Positions 42,401 to 51,104 of a stretch of 64,000 bases of DNA are shown here, piece by piece. The notes below the pieces were generated by a model. That model was not told the origin of the DNA and did not search any database. It worked only from the letters and a program-made list of their open reading frames with translations. Source of the stretch: Iphinoe sp. HA4291-MV1 (GTDB lineage: Bacteria; Cyanobacteriota; Cyanobacteriia; Cyanobacteriales; Nostocaceae); assembly GCA_019359415.1 (NCBI GenBank), contig JAHHHH010000003.1:62001-126000 (forward strand). The letters are read 5' to 3'. Every line of letters starts with the position of its first letter. The stretch's first letter is position 1. A program made the translations under genes and the position numbers.

Positions 42401-44188
42401 ACTAGGGTCTAGCGGTACATAAGCACCACCCGCTTTGAGAATCCCTAACAGTCCGATGACCATAGAGAGCGATCGCTCGACGCAAATACCCACTAGTACC
42501 TCTGGTCCGACTCCGAGCGATCGCAGGTGGTGCGCTAGTTGGTTAGCACGTCGATTCAATTCACAGTAGGTCAACTGTTGGTCTACTCTGCGAGAAGCCG
42601 CGCTGCGCGCGTCTACAAAGACTACGGCAATGGCGTCAGGCGTTAGCGTAGCTCCTCTGCAGGAGGCTCGCTCTACCTGAGCCTCAAATAGTTGATGGAT
42701 GCACTGATTCTTGGGATAGTCAGTTTGAGTGTCATTCCACTCTACCAGTAATTGGTGCCGTTCAATTTCTGTTAACATAGGCAACTGCCAAAGGCGCTGC
42801 TCTGGGTTAGAGACGATGCCTGACAGCAAATTACAGAAATGGTTTACCATCCTGGTAACAGTAGAGGTATCAAACAAATCCGTATTGTACTCAAACCACC
42901 CTCTCAGTTCTGACTCGGTTTCAAAGAGATCTACGCTCAAATCGAACTGGGCTGTTTGCTTTTCCAATTTTAGGGAACTCAGGGTTATACCCGATAGCTG
43001 AAACTCATCCTTTGGGACATTTTGCAGTGCAAACATCACCTGGAACAGTGGACTATAGCTTAAATCTCGCTCAGGTTGTAGTTTTTCCACAAGATACTCG
43101 AAGGGTAAATCCTGATGAGCATAGGCTCCCAAAGTTACCTCACGGACTCGCCTCAACAATTCTCGAAAACTTGGGTTCCCTCCAAGGTCAGTACGTAAAA
43201 CTAGGGTATTGACAAAAAATCCAATTAACCCTTCTATTTCAAAACGATTACGGTTGGCAGTGGGAGTACCAACCAAAATGTCATTCTGCTGGGTATAGTG
43301 GGAAAGCAGCACCTTGAATGCTGCTAACAGCGTCATAAATAAGGTAACACCTTCTTGCTGGGAAAGTTTTTTCAGCTTTTGGGTTAAGGATTGAGGCAGC
43401 ACCAATGACTGTTTTGCGCCTCGGTAGGTCTGAATCACAGGGCGAGGACGGTCAGTGGGTAACTCTATTATGGACGGAGTACCATTCAACTGCTGCTTCC
43501 AGTAGGATAGCTGAGTTTGTAGCTCTTCTCCCTGTAGCCACTGCTGTTGCCAAACAGCAAAGTCTGCATATTGAATTGGGAGTTCCAAAAGTGGTGTTAG
43601 CGTAGCGTGCCAAAGGCTGGGATGACAATTGTTGAAGGCTTCGTAAAGAGCTACCACCTCCTTGATGAGTATCATCATTGACCAATCGTCGAAGATAATG
43701 TGGTGCATTGTGAACAACACCACTTGTTCTACCTCACTTAATTGCAGCAAAGTAGCTCGTAGCAATGGAGCCTTAGCTAAATTGAATGGTCGCTGTGCTT
43801 CCTCAGCAGTCAGTCGTAAGACTTCGGCTTCTTGGTCAACTTCAGCAAACTGCTGCAAGTCCACCACCGGGAGAGTAAAAGTGAGGGTTGGATCAATCAC
43901 TTGGACTGGCTGATCCTCTACTGTCATAAAGCTAGTGCGTAGGACTTCGTGACGTTGCACAATTTCATTGAGGGTTTGCTCTAGTGCTATCACATTAAGC
44001 GAACCCTTAAGGCGCACGGCATGAGCGATGTTATAGAGGGAGCTGCTAGGTTCTAATTGATTAAGAAACCACAGCCGCTGTTGAGCAAAAGACAGAGGAA
44101 AAAAGTCCTTTTTTTCAAGCAGCTGTGCTAGAAGAGCACGTTTTTCTTCCGCTGAAATAAAAGAGATATGTTTGTGACTATCTTTCAT
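39437..44188 (-). CDS. NRPS C-A(Gly)-PCP-C
   Basis: A 1583-residue NRPS. First C domain about 30-460 (HHIIFDDW: the Gly of HHxxxDG is Asp), A domain 480-1000 with YTSGSTGKPKG and specificity residues D I L Q L G M I W K, a known glycine code, PCP with FFTLGGHSLLATR near 1055, and a second C domain 1105-1550 with intact HHIISDGW. Two extra peptides (ASCRGATL before TPDAIAVV and VDARSAASRR after VVF) and a third in the first C domain (around SLWHATLT) come from repeats inserted in frame. The start overlaps the upstream PKS stop by ATGA. The end is a short basic tail. It is the split counterpart of the TauD-fused protein at 54335. Confidence 0.93.
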   Translation of the reverse strand: MKDSHKHISFISAEEKRALLAQLLEKKDFFPLSFAQQRLWFLNQLEPSSSLYNIAHAVRLKGSLNVIALEQTLNEIVQRHEVLRTSFMTVEDQPVQVIDPTLTFTLPVVDLQQFAEVDQEAEVLRLTAEEAQRPFNLAKAPLLRATLLQLSEVEQVVLFTMHHIIFDDWSMMILIKEVVALYEAFNNCHPSLWHATLTPLLELPIQYADFAVWQQQWLQGEELQTQLSYWKQQLNGTPSIIELPTDRPRPVIQTYRGAKQSLVLPQSLTQKLKKLSQQEGVTLFMTLLAAFKVLLSHYTQQNDILVGTPTANRNRFEIEGLIGFFVNTLVLRTDLGGNPSFRELLRRVREVTLGAYAHQDLPFEYLVEKLQPERDLSYSPLFQVMFALQNVPKDEFQLSGITLSSLKLEKQTAQFDLSVDLFETESELRGWFEYNTDLFDTSTVTRMVNHFCNLLSGIVSNPEQRLWQLPMLTEIERHQLLVEWNDTQTDYPKNQCIHQLFEAQVERASCRGATLTPDAIAVVFVDARSAASRRVDQQLTYCELNRRANQLAHHLRSLGVGPEVLVGICVERSLSMVIGLLGILKAGGAYVPLDPSYPQERLAFILQDAQVSVLLTQQRLIEAMPQHKAKVICLDTDWQTIAQQSQENLFSEVATNNLAYVIYTSGSTGKPKGVQIPHSALSNFLQSMRQTPGLSEQGVLLAVTTYSFDIAALELFLPITVGARLVVLSREIASDGTRLEALLTDSNATVMQATPATWQLLLAAGWQGNHQLKILCGGEALPGQLANQLLKRCDSLWNMYGPTETTIWSAACQVEKDISIVPISQPIANTQFYILNQHAQLVPVGVPGELHIGGDGLARGYFNRPELTAEKFIPNSFSDKPAARLYKTGDLARYSPSGEIEYLGRIDHQVKVRGFRIELGEIEAHLSQHPAIQNTVVVVRDYQTDFQQIVAYIVPQKEQTLTVTELRDFLESKLPNYMVPRAFMMLEALPLTPNGKIDRTALPAPDLTQQLPQSNFVAPSTPIEEMLALIWVDILGVEKVGIHDNFFTLGGHSLLATRVISQVRQVFEVELPLRRLFEEPTIAGIAKDIEKATIAGLGLETQPIKRISRSQELPLSFAQQRLWFINQLQPGNSAYNISSAMRLFGWLNMAVLEQSFNEVVRRHEVLRTTFTTRDGQPIQVIVPTFTFRLPVVDLQELPIDLREAEVLRLAHEQAQQPFDLTNGPLLRVTLLQQTQTEHALLLTMHHIISDGWSIGVLIREITVLYETFSHEKPSPLAELPIQYADFAVWQRQWLQSEKLETQLAYWKQQLGGRLPVLELPTDRPRPTIQTFSGARESLVLPKTITEKLKALNQRQGITLFMILLAAFGTLLFWYTEQEDIIVGTDIANRNQAETKGLIGFFVNQLVLRTDLSGNPTFLELLERVRKMTLEAYTHQDLPFDKLVDALNPKRELNRSPLFQVKIVLNNTQIPSLELPGLTISPLKVENKTVQFDLLLELNETEQGLFGVWKYNTDLFDTVSIVRMSKNFKALLGKIATQPEAKLNELKTILSEADKQQNLAQEQTYDSAIQQKLMNVKRRTKSRL
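42581..42616. repeat. 30-bp repeat insertion in A domain (1)
   Basis: GTCTAC at 42581-42586 and again at 42611-42616 brackets a GC-rich segment with GCGCTGCGCGC. Removing one 30-base unit restores a standard reading VVFVDQQLTYCEL, while the real protein has ten extra residues. The 6-base direct repeat looks like a target duplication. Confidence 0.7.
42642..42675. repeat. 24-bp repeat insertion in A domain (2)
   Basis: The sequence around TTAGCGTAGCTCCTCTGCAG, containing the palindrome CTCCT-CTGC-AGGAG, adds eight residues (ASCRGATL) between QVER and TPDAIAVV of the NRPS. The four sister NRPS proteins lack them. The sequence type is a common dispersed repeat of Nostoc-like genomes. Confidence 0.65.
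43594..43619. repeat. Repeat insertion in first C domain (3)
   Basis: The minus strand reads GCCTTTGGCACGCTACGCTAA here, which is a dispersed-repeat sequence rather than NRPS-like code. It adds about eight residues (SLWHATLT) between EAFNNCHP and ELPIQYADFAVWQ. Exact borders are less clear than for the other two insertions. Confidence 0.55.
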
Positions 44189-47100
44189 TGCTCAAATTCA
44201 TTTTTAGACAGTATTTCTATCTCTTTGAGTAAAGAGTCTACTTGTTGGTCTGAAATTTTATTGACTTTTGCCAAGATATCTTTAGTATTTCCCCGTTTCG
44301 CTCTTTCAATTTTCTGAAACTGCTGAATGACAGGTTGCTCAACCTGTTTGTTGCGTAAATATTCTGCTAAGGCACTTATGGTCGGATATTCAAATGAGTC
44401 GGATATTGATATATCTATATTGAGTCTTTTTTGTAGTTGGCTGCGAACCTGAACAATGAGAAGTGAATCGCCACCAAGCTCAAAGAAGTTGTCGTGAATT
44501 CCTATTGCCTCAATCCCAAGAAGTTCTTGCCAAATATCAGCAAACGTTTGCTCAGTTTCATTCCTAGGAGCAACATAAGGATTAATGAGTGATGGTCGTT
44601 GTTGTGTTAGTTTGGATAGGTTAGCCGTCTCTAACACTTTAGGGTAAGATTTAGCTTGAAAACCATTATCCTGTTTACCCTGAATTAGAAAATCACGACT
44701 CTGTAGCTCGTAAGTTGATACAATAACCTGGGATAGCGTACTCCCCAAAATTCGTCGAAAGACTTCTATTCCTTCTGTTGGTAAAAGTTCTTCCTTGAGA
44801 AGTTGTCTTTGAAATCTGTTTGTGGATGCTCCTGGTTTTTTGAATAAGCCAGAACTAGCTGAGGACAGAATGGGAGATGGAGTACGCGACTGGACAGAAG
44901 AAGCTACAGTCAAAGTTGCTTCTTGACTCATCTGGTTTTCCTCAGTTACTAGATTGCTTAAAGCCTCTTTATCCTGTAAAGATACCACAATCTTGCCAAT
45001 ATGCTTGGTTGCAGCCATGTACTCAAAGGCGCTAGCCACAGACGTAATTGGGAAAACATGATGGGGAAGAGGACTAAAATTTCCATCGTGGAAGTGTTGT
45101 ATAACTTCATTCCACAGGTTACTGAAGTTGGGGTGTTCCCGGTTTAGCGGAGTAGCAAAAAACGATAAGCTTTTCTCAAAAGGTCGCAGACCCAATTGAC
45201 TGTTGTTGAGGATATCCCGCACACCAATTTCTAGGAAACGTCCATAGGGTGCGAGAATCGCAAGGCTTTTGGGTATAAATTCTCCCCCTAATGAATTCAA
45301 AACCACGTCTACACCTCTGCCGTCAGTGCGTTTCATCACTTCGTCAGCAAAAGCCAAAGACCTAGAATCCATGATATGCTCAATGCCTAATGAATGCAGA
45401 AACGCCCGTTTTTCTGCGTTACCTGCTGTGGCGAAGATTTTAGCTCCTATCCACTGAGCAATTTGCACCGCAGCCATACCAACACCACCAGCCGCAGCAT
45501 GAATCAGAACGCTCTCGCCCTGGCAAAGCTTGCCCACTTTGATTAGAGAATTGTAGGCGGTTGCAAAGGCAATCGGAATTGTTGCTGCCTCCTCTAAACT
45601 GAGATGATCTGGTTTTGGTACAACCCACTTTGCAGAAGTTGTTATAAATGGGCTAAAGCATGAATAGCCAAAAGCAATGACTTCATCTCCTATCTCAAAG
45701 CCCTCAACGCCTTCTCCCAGTGCGACTATCTTTCCAGCACATTCCAAACCAAACTTGACAGGAACATTGGGTGGAACAGGAAGCAGTCCCAGCGCCATAA
45801 GTACTTCTTTGAAGTTGAGACCAGTTGCACCAACGGAGATTTCCACTTCACCATAACCTGGCTTTTGGCGTGTAGTTGGCTCAAATGTTAGGCTACTTAA
45901 GATGCCAGGAGAAGAGATTTTTAAACACAAGTTTTGGCTTTCAGGGACGGGAGGTGTTGTTTCGCTTTGACTGCAAGACACTTTAGTAGAAAGTATATCA
46001 ATATCTACCTTCTTCAGGGTGAAATCTTCTATTTCGACCAGTTCTGTTCCCTGGTCATCCATAATTGTGATGTTAAATTTCAGAATTTCTTTTTGGGACT
46101 GCTTGTTCTCTAGATATTTCATATAACTATATACTTTTGTCGGCAGTGGTCTTTTTATCCTTAACCTTTTGTAGTAAAAGGGTAGGTAAGCAGCTCCATC
46201 TTTGAATCTGCCAGCCAAGGAACTCACAGCAGTATCTAATAAGGCTGGATGCAACTGGTATGAATTGATGTCTGCAGCAAAGACTTTGGGCAGTTCTATG
46301 CTAGCCAACCCCTCGTTTATTCCAAGCTTTCCTTGCTTGAAGTTGTTCCATCTGGGGCCAAACTCTATGTATTCTGATTGAGGTTGATGATCTTGCGTAA
46401 AAATAATTTCCCGCTCATGACATTTTGCCTCAATTTCTTTGATGTCATGTTTTTCGGGTGATTCTGGTTCTAGACAAACTATTTCTCCCCTAGCATGTTC
46501 AAGCCATTGCTCTGACCCTAAGTTAGATTGGCTTATAATCAAAAATTCAAAGCCATCTCCTTGCTTCTTCAAAAGCGTACAAACTTCTTTTTCCTCATCA
46601 TCTCCTACAATTAAAGGTGTCAATAAATATACCTCTCGAATTTCAATCGTTTTGTCCTGAGCATGATTTTCACAAGCTGCTCTGGCTATTTCTAAATAGG
46701 CTGTTTCTGGAAGTGTCGCTTTCCCTCTGACCCTATGTTCTTTCAAAACCCAGTGCTTATTTACACTTAAATGGGAAATGTATATCTCCTGCTGTGAACC
46801 CTCCACTATACATTGATCGAATAAGGGGTGGGTGACTTCTTTGAATTGACGAGTTTGGGAAATATCTGAAGTTTGATCTCGTTGCTGAGCCGCCTGTGCA
46901 GCCATCCCCACTTCCTGCCAAGCACACCAGTCAATGGATACGGTAAATGTGGCATCTTGGTTAGTCTTATGGTGAGCAAAGGCATCAAGAAAGGCATTTG
47001 CACCAACATAATCGACCTGCCCAAATCCCCCTAGGATTCCAGTACGCGCTGAACAAAGGACAAAGAAATCCAGCTGAACATCCTTGAGGATACTATCGAG

Positions 47101-50100
47101 AACTAGGGTGCCTTTTACTTTAGGTGCTAGAATACTTTCTGCCATTTCCGGTGTTTTTCGCTGAATCACACCACCACCGGGAACCCCTGCTGCATGAATG
47201 ACACCATTGAGTTGACCAAATTGCTCTTGTGCTTGAGCGATCGCTTGTTGCATTTGTTCAGAGTTGGTCACATCGGCGCTGATCGCCAAAACTTCTGCAC
47301 CCAGTTCTTCAAGTTCGAGCACTTTCCGTATGTTACAACTGATAACATCTTGCTCATCATGAGTGGTCAACCATTGTTCCCATTCATCTGGTGCAGGAAA
47401 AGCTGAGCGTCCAGTCAGAATCAACTTGGCTCGTACTGTCAGAGCCAGATGTTCAGCTAGCACAAGTCCAATACCTCCGAGTCCACCTGTAATCAGATAA
47501 ACTCCTCTTTCCCTTAATCTTGGTGTTTCTTCCTTTGCTTCAGCTAATCGAACCGGCTCAAAATTTTGCACCCAACGATGAAAACCACGGTAAGCAATAA
47601 CTCGGTCAGAAGTATGAACCTGTAGCTCAACAAGCAGTTGGTCTATGAGTTTTTGCTTGCTCCAGTTTGCTTCTTGGGGAATAACAACATCAATGCTACG
47701 ACAGCTGATGTTTGGGTATTCTTGAGGAATGACCCTAATAGGTCCAAGTAAAGTAGCTTTTTCTGGATAGAATAACTCTTCGCCTGCCACTTCCTGCATA
47801 TTATTGGAAATAACCGCGATTTGAAGCTCATCAGTAAAATTCTGTTTTCCAAGTGCCTGTGCTAGAAACAGCAAACTATAAAATCCTGTTTCTTGAGATT
47901 TATCAACTGTTTCCAGTTCTAACTCTACGCGATCAACAGGGGTGACACTCCATAAATGAACAATTGTTTTTGGGAATTTGTTTTGTGCTAAAAGTTCATG
48001 AAGTAAAGTTTCATAGTCATCACGTTGTCGAGGATTCAGAGTATATAGGCGTTGGCAAAGCCTGTCCGTAGGACATTCGCTTAGTTTAGTAAACTCCGAC
48101 CCAATCCTCACAGCAATCACATCCCGATCCTCAAGTTCGAGTCGTTTCACTAGTTCTTCACCCAAGCCGCACTCATCAATAAACACCAGAGTACAGGACA
48201 AAACTGGATTTTCACTTGGTTGATTGATGGATAGTGGGGAGCGTTTCCAAGATGGAATGTAGAACCAGTTTGCCATTTCCGGATTTTTGCGTAGAGAGGT
48301 TGTAGGCAAAGTTTCTACATCCGTCTTGACAGCGTTTGCTTGTTTTTTAGATTCAATCCAGTAACGCTGACGCTCAAAGCAATAAGTCGGCAGAGGTAAG
48401 CGATGACGCCGCTCATGGGTATAGAATCTCGACCAATCCACTTCTACCCCAGTAAGCCATAGCTGACCTAATGTATTTAACAAAAACGCTACATCCGAGT
48501 CGGATTCTTGCGGATGGCGTAACGAAGTTAACATAACCTGCTGTGCCGTTTTATCTGGATGACGTCTAGCTAATGTAGTCAACGTCCGTCCAGGACCAAC
48601 TTCTAGGAGAATTTGCTCTGGCTTTTGCAGGAACAATGCAATACCCTCAGCAAAGCGCACCGTCTGCCGTAAATGCTTTGCCCAATAGCTTGGATCGGTG
48701 GTTTCTGCTACAGTAATCCAAGTACCAGTCACGTTGGACACAAAAGGAATTTGCGGAGCCTTTAGGTTAATTTTCTTTATCTGTGCTATGAACGGCTCGA
48801 TGATTGGCTCCATCATTTGAGAATGAAAGGCACCCGATGTATGCAGATGACGACAGTCAACCCCTTGCTCAGTCAAAGAGTTGTGCAATTCATCAATCGC
48901 CGACCTTGGTCCTGAAACCACGCACAGAGATGGTGCGTTGATTGCAGCTAGGGCAAGTTCTTCGCCAAGCATTAATTGCACTTCTTTCTCTGGTAGTGGT
49001 ACAGCTAGCATGTCACCAGCAGGCATTTGCTGCATCAGTTGTCCACGGATAGCAACTAGCGCCAATGCGTCTTCCAGAGAAAAAACGCCAGCCAAGCAAG
49101 CTGCAACATATTCCCCAATGCTGTGACCAATCATTGCAGAAGGACGCACTCCCCACGCCATCCACAATTGTGCTAAAGCATACTCAATCACGAACAGCGC
49201 TGGCTGAGTAATATGAGTTTGTGTCAGCTGCTGTGCTGCGACTGTTGCCTGTTCTGGGCTTGGATATAGAATAGTGCGTAAGTCTAGCCCCAAAACAAGT
49301 GTAAGTATTTCACAGCAATAATCAACTTGTTCCCGAAAAATTGCTTCAGTTTGGTACAGTTCTCGACCCATCTCTACATACTGAGCCCCCTGACCGGGAA
49401 ACACAAATACAATTTCTCGCTCACAAGGTTCGGTGAAATGGGTAAAAACTCGTTGCGGGTCTTTTGTTTCTAAAATTTTGACTGTATCGTTAAGATCTTG
49501 ACAAACCACTATCCTGCGATGGTCAAACACTCGACGACCCACACTAAGAGTGTAAGCGACATCTGCCAAGTTGATTTCAGGATGCTGCTGCAAGTGCTTG
49601 ACCAGATTTGCTGTAGCAGTCTCTAGTGCTGAACTAGTTTTAGCGGAGAGTACCAACAACTTATATGTCCGCCCAGGACTAGATGCTTCAATTTCTGAGG
49701 TTTCCTCGATAATCACATGGGCATTGGTTCCGCCAATTCCGAAAGAACTGACCCCAGCACGGCGTGGTGTTCCGTTTGTCTTCCATGCGGACAGCTTACT
49801 GTTAACATAAAAGGGGCTGTTAGCAAAATCAATCTGGGGATTAGGCTCTTGAAAGTGCAAGGTGGGGGGTATTTGTTTGTGTTTGAGTGCGAGAATGGTT
49901 TTGATTAAACCAGCAACACCAGCTGCAGTATCTAGGTGTCCGATGTTAGTTTTTACTGAACCAATGGCGCAGAAATTCTTCTTTTTAGTTTTGGCACGAA
50001 AAGATTTGGTAAGCGCTGTAATTTCAATTGGGTCTCCTAAAATAGTCCCAGTACCATGAGTTTCTACATAGCTGATTGTCTCAGGTTCAACCCTAGCTAT

Positions 50101-51021
50101 TGCAAGTGCCTCAGCAATCACCTTTGCTTGACCTTCGATACTCGGAGCTGTATAGCCAACTTTTGAAGAACCATCATTATTAATAGCTGAACCTTTAATA
50201 ACAGCATGAATATTATCTCCATCCGCTAGAGCATCTGCCAGTCGCTTTAAAGCGACTATGCCCACACCATCACCGCCCACAGTCCCTTTTGCCTGAGCAT
50301 CAAACGCGCGACAGTGTCCGTCGGGAGACAAAATTCCTCCCTCTTGGTAAAAATAGCCAGCTTTTTGTAACACTGTTACAGAAACTCCACCAGCCAAAGC
50401 CATATCACATTCACGATCAATTAAGCTTTGACAGGCTAGGTGAACGGCAACTAATGAACTAGAACATCCAGTTTGAACAGTGATAGCTGACCCCTTCAAG
50501 TCTAGTTTATAAGCGACTCGCGTAGCTAGATTGTCTGTGCGATTGTTATGCCTAATTTGGTCAAGACCTATTAATTTTATCAGTTCGGTGTTAGAAAAAA
50601 GATTGAATAAAAAGTAGGAGCTAATACTGGCACTACCATAAACACTAATCCGACCATCATAGGTTTTAGAATTATAGCCAGCATTTTCAAGAGCCTCCCA
50701 GGCAGTTTCTAAAAAGAGGCGGTGCTGTGGGTCCATAATTTCTGCTGTTCTGGGAGAATAATCAAAGAATGAAGCGTCGAATAATTCTATATCTTCCAGG
50801 ACAGCGTTTGCTTTAACATAATTGGGGTCACTCAGTAAAGATGAATCTACCCCTACTGACTCCAGTTCTTGATTGGAAAAAAATGAAATTGATTCAACCC
50901 CTGAGTGCAGATTGTGCCAAAACTCATCAAGATTCCTGGCTCTAGGAAATCGTCCAAACATACCGATAACCGCTATATCTAAATCGCCTATTTTATTTTG
51001 TGTTTCTAGGCTATTCATCAC
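44185..51021 (-). CDS. Fully reducing PKS, order KS-AT-KR-DH-ER-ACP
   Basis: A 2278-residue type I PKS. KS 10-440 (TGCSSSLVAVH, one Gly for the usual Ala), AT 540-850 (GHSIGEYVAACL, GAFHS malonyl-type), KR 935-1400 (YLITGGLGGIGL, VDYVGANAF with catalytic Tyr), DH 1420-1690 (HRVRGKATLP; second motif LLDTAVSS with Asp but no His/Gln), ER 1710-2020 (HAAAGGVGMAAVQ), ACP near 2182 (FFELGGDSLLIVQ). DH and ER come after KR, the reverse of normal order, and the KR C-terminal segment (EGIEVFRRIL...VIVSTYELQSR) is displaced to after the ER. It would give a saturated two-carbon extension after the Asp residue. It starts 83 bases after the Asp module and overlaps the next NRPS by four bases. Confidence 0.93.
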   Translation of the reverse strand: MMNSLETQNKIGDLDIAVIGMFGRFPRARNLDEFWHNLHSGVESISFFSNQELESVGVDSSLLSDPNYVKANAVLEDIELFDASFFDYSPRTAEIMDPQHRLFLETAWEALENAGYNSKTYDGRISVYGSASISSYFLFNLFSNTELIKLIGLDQIRHNNRTDNLATRVAYKLDLKGSAITVQTGCSSSLVAVHLACQSLIDRECDMALAGGVSVTVLQKAGYFYQEGGILSPDGHCRAFDAQAKGTVGGDGVGIVALKRLADALADGDNIHAVIKGSAINNDGSSKVGYTAPSIEGQAKVIAEALAIARVEPETISYVETHGTGTILGDPIEITALTKSFRAKTKKKNFCAIGSVKTNIGHLDTAAGVAGLIKTILALKHKQIPPTLHFQEPNPQIDFANSPFYVNSKLSAWKTNGTPRRAGVSSFGIGGTNAHVIIEETSEIEASSPGRTYKLLVLSAKTSSALETATANLVKHLQQHPEINLADVAYTLSVGRRVFDHRRIVVCQDLNDTVKILETKDPQRVFTHFTEPCEREIVFVFPGQGAQYVEMGRELYQTEAIFREQVDYCCEILTLVLGLDLRTILYPSPEQATVAAQQLTQTHITQPALFVIEYALAQLWMAWGVRPSAMIGHSIGEYVAACLAGVFSLEDALALVAIRGQLMQQMPAGDMLAVPLPEKEVQLMLGEELALAAINAPSLCVVSGPRSAIDELHNSLTEQGVDCRHLHTSGAFHSQMMEPIIEPFIAQIKKINLKAPQIPFVSNVTGTWITVAETTDPSYWAKHLRQTVRFAEGIALFLQKPEQILLEVGPGRTLTTLARRHPDKTAQQVMLTSLRHPQESDSDVAFLLNTLGQLWLTGVEVDWSRFYTHERRHRLPLPTYCFERQRYWIESKKQANAVKTDVETLPTTSLRKNPEMANWFYIPSWKRSPLSINQPSENPVLSCTLVFIDECGLGEELVKRLELEDRDVIAVRIGSEFTKLSECPTDRLCQRLYTLNPRQRDDYETLLHELLAQNKFPKTIVHLWSVTPVDRVELELETVDKSQETGFYSLLFLAQALGKQNFTDELQIAVISNNMQEVAGEELFYPEKATLLGPIRVIPQEYPNISCRSIDVVIPQEANWSKQKLIDQLLVELQVHTSDRVIAYRGFHRWVQNFEPVRLAEAKEETPRLRERGVYLITGGLGGIGLVLAEHLALTVRAKLILTGRSAFPAPDEWEQWLTTHDEQDVISCNIRKVLELEELGAEVLAISADVTNSEQMQQAIAQAQEQFGQLNGVIHAAGVPGGGVIQRKTPEMAESILAPKVKGTLVLDSILKDVQLDFFVLCSARTGILGGFGQVDYVGANAFLDAFAHHKTNQDATFTVSIDWCAWQEVGMAAQAAQQRDQTSDISQTRQFKEVTHPLFDQCIVEGSQQEIYISHLSVNKHWVLKEHRVRGKATLPETAYLEIARAACENHAQDKTIEIREVYLLTPLIVGDDEEKEVCTLLKKQGDGFEFLIISQSNLGSEQWLEHARGEIVCLEPESPEKHDIKEIEAKCHEREIIFTQDHQPQSEYIEFGPRWNNFKQGKLGINEGLASIELPKVFAADINSYQLHPALLDTAVSSLAGRFKDGAAYLPFYYKRLRIKRPLPTKVYSYMKYLENKQSQKEILKFNITIMDDQGTELVEIEDFTLKKVDIDILSTKVSCSQSETTPPVPESQNLCLKISSPGILSSLTFEPTTRQKPGYGEVEISVGATGLNFKEVLMALGLLPVPPNVPVKFGLECAGKIVALGEGVEGFEIGDEVIAFGYSCFSPFITTSAKWVVPKPDHLSLEEAATIPIAFATAYNSLIKVGKLCQGESVLIHAAAGGVGMAAVQIAQWIGAKIFATAGNAEKRAFLHSLGIEHIMDSRSLAFADEVMKRTDGRGVDVVLNSLGGEFIPKSLAILAPYGRFLEIGVRDILNNSQLGLRPFEKSLSFFATPLNREHPNFSNLWNEVIQHFHDGNFSPLPHHVFPITSVASAFEYMAATKHIGKIVVSLQDKEALSNLVTEENQMSQEATLTVASSVQSRTPSPILSSASSGLFKKPGASTNRFQRQLLKEELLPTEGIEVFRRILGSTLSQVIVSTYELQSRDFLIQGKQDNGFQAKSYPKVLETANLSKLTQQRPSLINPYVAPRNETEQTFADIWQELLGIEAIGIHDNFFELGGDSLLIVQVRSQLQKRLNIDISISDSFEYPTISALAEYLRNKQVEQPVIQQFQKIERAKRGNTKDILAKVNKISDQQVDSLLKEIEILSKNEFEQ

Positions 51022-51104
51022 AATTTCCTTTTTTATTACTTGATGATTTGCACTGATGGTGGTTTAAGTAACTACCTAAAATGCTGTTTTTGGGTCAGAT
51101 AATG

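Noticed and set aside
39437-44188. Frameshift or error as the cause of extra residues in the A domain
   Set aside because: The extra segments are multiples of three, keep the frame, and have clear repeat structure, so insertion explains them better than error.
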